Origin: Pterois miles
Taxonomy: Eukaryota > Chordata > Actinopteri > Perciformes > Scorpaenidae
NCBI GenBank assembly: GCA_947000775.1
Contig: CAMQGK010000559.1
Location: 1,110,001-1,174,000 of the forward strand
Length of the DNA: 64,000 nucleotides
Direction: 5' to 3'
Made by a program: the position numbers and the translations under genes. Of the stretch, positions 60,301-64,000 are shown in pieces. Position 1 is the first letter of the stretch. Every line of letters begins with the position of its first letter. The notes below the pieces were generated by a model. The model saw nothing but the letters and a program-made list of their open reading frames with translations. It had not been told where the DNA came from and did no database searches.

Positions 60301-61684
60301 AGTAAAACTGAATGAGAAGTTACATTTTCACCACAAACAAAACAGCTTCTTTAGGTTGAGGCAACAGAGACAATTAAAATAAAATAACTTAAATAACTAC
60401 ATTTCAAAAGTGAAATTTCAGACAACTAGATGTCCTCTGTCTCCTGGGTGAAAGTATTGTCTATCGCCCCAACCTCTGCCCCATATTGAGATTTATGCTG
60501 CCTATAATAAACTTGGGAAAAAAAGTTTGGAAATTTGTGTTTGGTAAATTATTTCTCTGTTGTTACAGTGCTAATTGGCATTGTATTTTGCATCGTTGGA
60601 AAGCCTGTTTATTTAATTGCACAATGATGTCCGACTTGTAAGGATCATGCATTTGTGGGATGAGCAGCACAACTGTTGGCAGCGCCCAAGTGAAATCTGC
60701 CAAAATTCTCTACCAATGTTTAACAGTGTATTCTCTTGTTGGTATTGACAGCAGAGTCGGGATCGCCCCCGTGGGTCTCTTAGGGTTAAATGGCCTATTA
60801 ACTATCCTTTAACATATGGTCTGAGGATTATTGATGTTTTATCCTAAATACTGTGGATGAAGTTGTGCTTTTGCATAACCAAACACATCACTGGCTCTTT
60901 CTCATAAAAGATGTTTGTATCATAAAAGATAAACACCATTTACTTTGTTCTAATGAGGAGAAGCAAAAGAGTTTTTTTTTTTTGGCAGAAATATTCTGGA
61001 TATTTTTGTTGATTAACAGCCAGCAGTACCAAAGCAATATTGCTGTGCTGTAATATTCCCTTAGTACTCATTAATATGTATTCCATACAGGTGGCTCCAC
61101 CAGGTTGGTTTCCAGTGGCACCACTAAACCCCCAGGCACCCCCGACCCCTGCCAGCTTGCCCGTGGCAGCCCCTTCCCAGTACACAGGTGGAGGAAGCCT
61201 GTCCACCCTGCACTCTCCGGGACCACCGCCGCAAACGCACATGGCTCAAGTGCCACAGATGCAGCAAAGTTTACACCTTCATCAGTCTCTCCCCCTCCAG
61301 GCGATGACCTATCAGCAGTCCCCACTCCGCCAGCAGATACCGCAGCCCCAAAGGGTGCAAACCCCCACACAGTCCCCGTCACTACCACAGACGCAACCAG
61401 TCGCCCAGCTTCCCCACTCGCCACCTCAGAGCCAACCGCTGCTGCCTTCCCAAATGCCCACATCTCCAGTGTCCACGGCTGCGTCCCTGCTGCCCGGGGG
61501 TGGCACCCCTGCACCCACAGATAGCACTGCTGCTGCCGCTGCTGCTGCTGCTGGGGGGACATTTTGCTCCTGTTCCTCACCCTCCTCAACCTCTTCCTCC
61601 TCTTGCTCTACTGCTGCTCTACCTTCCAGTGCCAAAATTCACCCAACACCCCCCACCTCTACTCTTCCTCTGGGACAGAAATGA
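30274..61684 (+). CDS. wnk3: Serine/threonine-protein kinase WNK3 with giant Gln-rich insertions
   Basis: Twenty-four coding exons: 30274-30996, 41922-42094, 43091-43311, 43988-44145, 44299-44387, 44510-44729, 44953-45286, 45819-45946, 46061-46261, 47365-50667, 50967-51010, 51856-51991, 52081-52197, 52298-52399, 52492-52540, 52656-52808, 52910-54978, 55141-55387, 58229-58314, 58403-58740, 59437-59672, 59765-59860, 59949-60112, 61091-61684. Total 9981 nt, 3326 residues, every phase joining. The start (MATD-GEP-TEDS-EKPDG) and KRFFRKSVE match WNK3, not WNK1/2/4. Kinase about 211-467: [11 protein letters not shown] with catalytic Lys221, Cys238 where other kinases have lysine (VAWCELQ), HRDLKCDN (Asp337), DLGL (356-359, chloride site) and activation-loop Ser366/Ser370. 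Then an autoinhibitory PF2-like domain (about 470-548), a second PF2-like domain (about 1905-1985), SPAK/OSR1-binding RFFI (2013), RFQV (2849) and RFSV (2877), and a coiled coil (about 2945-3000). The family phosphorylates SPAK/OSR1 to control NCC/NKCC/KCC transport. Human WNK3 has about 1800 residues. Confidence 0.94.
31766..32573. mobile_element. Two MITE copies in tandem (GTGGTGCAGGAATGAGTCC family)
   Basis: Copy 1 starts TAGAGTGGTGCAGGAATGAG near 31766. Copy 2 starts near 32050 (TATAG...CTACAGGGATGAGTCC) and ends CGTCATCCCTGCACCGCTCT at about 32573. Both share GGTCTGTGGTTAACACAAGC-like and GATGCCRGRAATAA phrases. Copy 1 lacks its right half. A third copy lies at 46515-47083. Confidence 0.6.
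33891..33920. repeat. (CA)n microsatellite
   Basis: Fifteen AC units in wnk3 intron 2. Confidence 0.95.
34520..34850. mobile_element. Fragment of the BED-finger hAT family
   Basis: Shares CTAGCTCATCATGTC, GAGAGACAGACCATAGG and AATAAATGTTTACTGA with 38262-38440 and 38820-38937. Ends in a poly(A) of about 22 at 34824-34845. No coding potential. Confidence 0.5.
35767..36114. mobile_element. 348-bp hAT non-autonomous element with perfect 8-bp TSD
   Basis: Starts TAGGCCTGCAAC and ends GTTACATCTCTA, flanked by GTTCAGTG on both sides (35759-35766 and 36115-36122). Same family and length as 21648-21992. Confidence 0.8.
36262..36853. mobile_element. hAT-like element, TAGGGCTGTCA family, copy B (left end missing)
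   Basis: Right end ATTGATTGACAGCCCTA at 36853. Internal CACTAATTTCTTCAACACATT, AAAGGGGTCCCTTGACCTTTG and GTTGTTGCCTGTTGGG match copies A and C. The left terminus is not recognisable. Confidence 0.6.
38121..38945 (+). pseudogene. hAT transposon relic with BED zinc-finger fragment
   Basis: Starts near TAGAGATGGCACCTCGTAGT with TAGTCGATTAG phrases. The plus frame at 38485-38640 encodes [20 protein letters not shown], the second half of a BED-type zinc finger of hAT transposases (Cys and His ligands visible). The catalytic DDE region is absent. A direct repeat of about 117 bp flanks the BED part (38321-38437 and 38820-38937). Confidence 0.6.
42269..42452. mobile_element. 184-bp hAT-like MITE (CAGGGGTCTC termini)
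   Basis: Starts CAGGGGTCTCTAACC and ends GTTGGAGACCCCTG, perfect over ten terminal bases; the palindrome extends outward as AGAG/CTCT. Lies 175 bases after wnk3 exon 2. No clear TSD. Confidence 0.65.
43492..43526. repeat. (CA)n microsatellite
   Basis: AC run with one AAAC interruption, in the wnk3 intron after exon 3. Confidence 0.93.
46515..47083. mobile_element. MITE, third copy of the GTGCTGCAGGAATGAGTCC family
   Basis: Starts TAGAGTGCTGCAGGAATGAG and ends CATCATCCCTGCAGCACCCTA. The termini are inverted complements over about 17 bases (GTGCTGCAGG-ATGA). Complete copy; in wnk3 intron 9. Confidence 0.7.
47365..50667 (+). CDS. wnk3: wnk3 exon 10: 1101-codon Gln-rich exon
   Basis: One uninterrupted reading frame, residues 750-1850, entered after ...CACTGAGTAG (acceptor) and left at GCTCAG|GTACAG, phase 0 at both ends, so it is skippable without frameshift. 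The first half is a Gln array with regularly spaced Leu/Ala/Ile and Glu (heptad-like QQQALLQQ blocks). The second half is Gln/Pro/Val/His rich and includes a His-Thr-Gln stretch near 50240-50350. CAG and CAA are mixed, so it is not a pure trinucleotide repeat. Several short antisense or shifted ORFs over it are shadows. Confidence 0.85.
51171..51373. repeat. Compound (TA)n/(CATA)n microsatellite
   Basis: About 200 bp of TA repeat broken by CATACACA and CGTATA units, 160 bases after wnk3 exon 11. The Ile-Tyr ORFs through it are artefacts. Confidence 0.95.
52910..54978 (+). CDS. wnk3: wnk3 exon 17: ~690-codon Ser/Pro/Ala then Gln-rich exon
   Basis: Residues about 2051-2740. It opens Ser/Pro/Ala/Thr-rich, passes into a Gln array at about 53450-54300, then an acidic/Ser-rich stretch. 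It includes the conserved WNK3 block [20 protein letters not shown] followed by [11 protein letters not shown], matching the human protein and anchoring the exon as real coding sequence. Ser homopolymers lie near 54720-54780. Confidence 0.85.
56082..57240. mobile_element. hAT-like element carrying a nested hAT-like element
   Basis: Outer termini TAGGGCTGCACAATTATGG and AAATTGTGCAGCCCTA are perfect inverted complements over about 14 bases. Flanked by GTAGATGC (56074-56081) and GTAAATGC (57241-57248), seven of eight matching. Lies in wnk3 intron 18. Confidence 0.75.
56572..57174. mobile_element. hAT-like element, TAGGGCTGTCA family, copy C (nested)
   Basis: Starts TAGGGCTGTCAGAGATAAC and ends ATTGATTGACAGCCCTG inside the element at 56082-57240. 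Homologous to copies A (24901) and B (36262). The flanking 8-bp duplication is degraded. Confidence 0.7.
58757..59265. mobile_element. TTAA-flanked MITE in wnk3 intron 20
   Basis: Reads TTTAAAGGAACAGTGTGTAA at the left and TACACACTGTACCTTTAAAA at the right, inverted termini of about 16 bp with TTAA at each edge. The left half resembles the idh3g-intron MITE (3573-4144). Confidence 0.65.
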
Positions 61685-64000
61685 AACCAAGGCGAAGTGT
61701 GAGGTCAATATGAAGGTGCAAGACATGGAAATGCTAAGTGGATCAGGACGTAAAGCAGATCCATCTGGAGTGTTAGTTCTGTGTATGAATGAATGAATAT
61801 ATGGATTCCAGTGGATGAGATGGGGAGTGAATGTGAGAGATGATAGATTCCAGGATGTACAGGAAAAGGGGGAAAACGGATCACAGCAGCTGGGGTTTAT
61901 GAGTCATGGTATGTTTGGGTGTTGAGATGTATAAATTCTTTAAGTATGACTGTGTGCGTTTATGAGTGTGGGTGAGTGTTAATGGAGTAAATATCCCGTT
62001 TGTCCTTTTACACCAATTCATGTTTTTGTTTTCAAACCGACTCAGTTGGACCTGAACTCTCCCTAAGCAAAGACAATGAGGACAAAATATTTTACAGTGT
62101 TTAATTCAGTCAATGCTTACAGTGAAAGGACTATCAATTTTTAAAAGTGCAATTAGTAATGGTCATCTAAATTGATCAGCATGTATTGTATGAATTTGTC
62201 TGTCAGGCATAAAATATTTTTGTAGAAGCGCATTGAAGAAAAAGCAGACGCATAGAGGATCTTCTCATGATCCTTCCTTTTAAAACTGAAGGCCTAGAGC
62301 ACAAGGCCTTTCAACAGGCAATGAAAACAATCTAAACAGCAGCATGTTATACAGTAGAGCACGGTATCGTTATCTGGTTACATCATTACCACAATGCGAC
62401 CAAACACACTGTTGCAGTGTTGTGCACCGGTACAGCATGTGCTTCATTTATATTATTTTATGTTTAGCAGTTGTAACATACTGAGTGATGTGATAAAAAT
62501 TCATTTGAATTCATAATGCGATGGTAAATTGAAATATGCCATCTATATTCAGTGGATACCTGGGTACGCTCAGCCCAAGATTGCATGACCTTATGACTAA
62601 CTTGACTTACTGTATATTCATGAATCTCACATTTAGTATTTGCAGCCTACTGAGATAATTCATCATCAGCCACGAGTAAATTTGCTTTTGGTATGAAATG
62701 CTTTCACATTTGACATTTTTGCTTTCGGTTTGAGCTCCGCATATCAGAGTATATCACAGTGTCATACTGAGGAGGAAGATGAAAAAGAAAACAAACTGCC
62801 AAATTATTATAGTCTGGTGAGACCATATGGGTTTTTCCCATATTGCCTTTTAAAATTACTGCATTTTTGTGGGTGTGTGAGTGTATATTTTTTCTGTGTG
62901 ACAAAGCTTTGTGATAGTCCCACGGTATATTGCATTATAAATTGCATCCCTGTTTCTTTCATTCAAAGCGGCCTCTCAAATGTCACTAACTGACTGTGTT
63001 TACTCTGCCCGTGTTTCCCTCAAGAAACAAAACAAGTGAGAGGTCAGACCATATACCAGTTGTAACCTTCATGTCCAACACCACTGTCGGATCCTCACTA
63101 GCCCATTTGTTTGGCGTTGGACAAATACCTTGTTTCAATTGTAAATTATTTAGTCTTTGACTATAGGCTGTCAGAAGCTGAATTGTGGGCCATAATTGTG
63201 CTTTATGCACACTGCAAAAGGTTTACTCAAGTCAAATATGTCCCATTCCTCTATTTCTAAACACTTCATTTGTAGATGCAGAGATACAGAGAGTAATATA
63301 TCAATAGCGGATATCTTACTGTACATTTTATTGGGTTATCAGTGCACTTAACCATTCTGTACACACATTTGACCATCGATGGTCAGGTGATAATACACTT
63401 TTTTGGCATAATAAGTAGCCTGTAGTCAAAGCAGCATTTCTGTTTTATTAATGATATAATGATAGAGAAATTGTGTGCCACTGAAAACAGCAGATTGTAC
63501 CGGTTGTTAAAGACTGCTACATGTGAGTCAGAGACATTTAAAACATGAACGGTTAAGGAGGAGTAGTTTTGCTAAAAGGGTATGGTTGTTCAGAAACTGC
63601 ATAATCTAGAATATAACAACGGTTTTCTGTATTTGTTGCTTTTCAAGACAACCAACATTGTCACAGAGATGTAGTTCATTATTAGTGAAGGTGAGATACT
63701 GTGCTGTCATGTCTGATACTAACATGTTGACTGCGAGCTACAGCGTAATGATCATGATTCATGATTCATGATGTGGAGCTGGCTTTGTCCTTGAAGTGTT
63801 ACCAAAATGTTATCTAAAAGATAAAGATTATTTTTGTATTTTGAAATGGGGTTGTATAAATTGTAAAATTGTGTTCTCATCATAAATCTGAGGTTATTTG
63901 AAACTAGAAAACACTGGTTTTCATCTGTGTTTACATGGGACTTCCCTGCTGATATATGATATACCTCTCTGAGTCCTGACAGACTGGGGTCATTTCAAAC
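61685..64000 (+). other. wnk3: wnk3 3' UTR and downstream flank
   Basis: AT-rich non-coding sequence after the wnk3 stop (TGA at 61682-61684). I found no AATAAA or ATTAAA hexamer, so the transcript end may be beyond this window or use a variant signal. No other gene is seen. Confidence 0.45.

Overview
The window looks like a teleost fish nuclear genome. It has small phase-matched exons with GT-AG introns, three vertebrate gene families with fish-like sequence, abundant (CA)n and (TA)n microsatellites, and many short non-autonomous DNA transposons. No prokaryotic features, CRISPR arrays or viral genomes are seen. All exon models were read by eye from splice consensus, reading phase and remembered family sequence.

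Layout. Bases 703-7564 on the minus strand carry idh3g, the gamma regulatory subunit of mitochondrial NAD-dependent isocitrate dehydrogenase (12 exons, 393 codons, plus a possible 12-nt microexon). Bases 8677-15996 on the plus strand carry fam3a (9 coding exons, 230 codons), transcribed away from idh3g. Between them on the minus strand lies an unidentified start-type coding exon (8068-8190). From a GC-rich leader at about 18.3-18.97 kb to base 61684 on the plus strand lies wnk3, a WNK (with-no-lysine) kinase: a non-coding first exon, a second exon with the start codon, and 24 coding exons in total. Every junction keeps frame and the model gives 3326 residues. The kinase half is very conserved; the rest is swollen by two large Gln/Ser/Pro-rich exons (1101 and about 690 codons).

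The non-coding DNA is mostly intron filled with transposons. Several insertions have readable terminal inverted repeats and target-site duplications. They include a three-layer nest in a fam3a intron (LINE fragment inside a hAT-like element inside an older MITE), a hAT inside a hAT in wnk3 intron 18, a nest at 21.5-22.5 kb that includes a tRNA-like SINE, a piggyBac-like MITE and several TTAA-flanked MITEs. A pure pyrimidine tract of about 490 bp lies in the long first wnk3 intron.

The genes are not an operon and share no obvious pathway: idh3g acts in the TCA cycle, fam3a encodes a small secreted or mitochondrial FAM3 cytokine-like protein, and wnk3 signals chloride and osmotic state through SPAK/OSR1. 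The link among them is synteny: the human orthologues are all X-linked (IDH3G and FAM3A at Xq28, WNK3 at Xp11.22).
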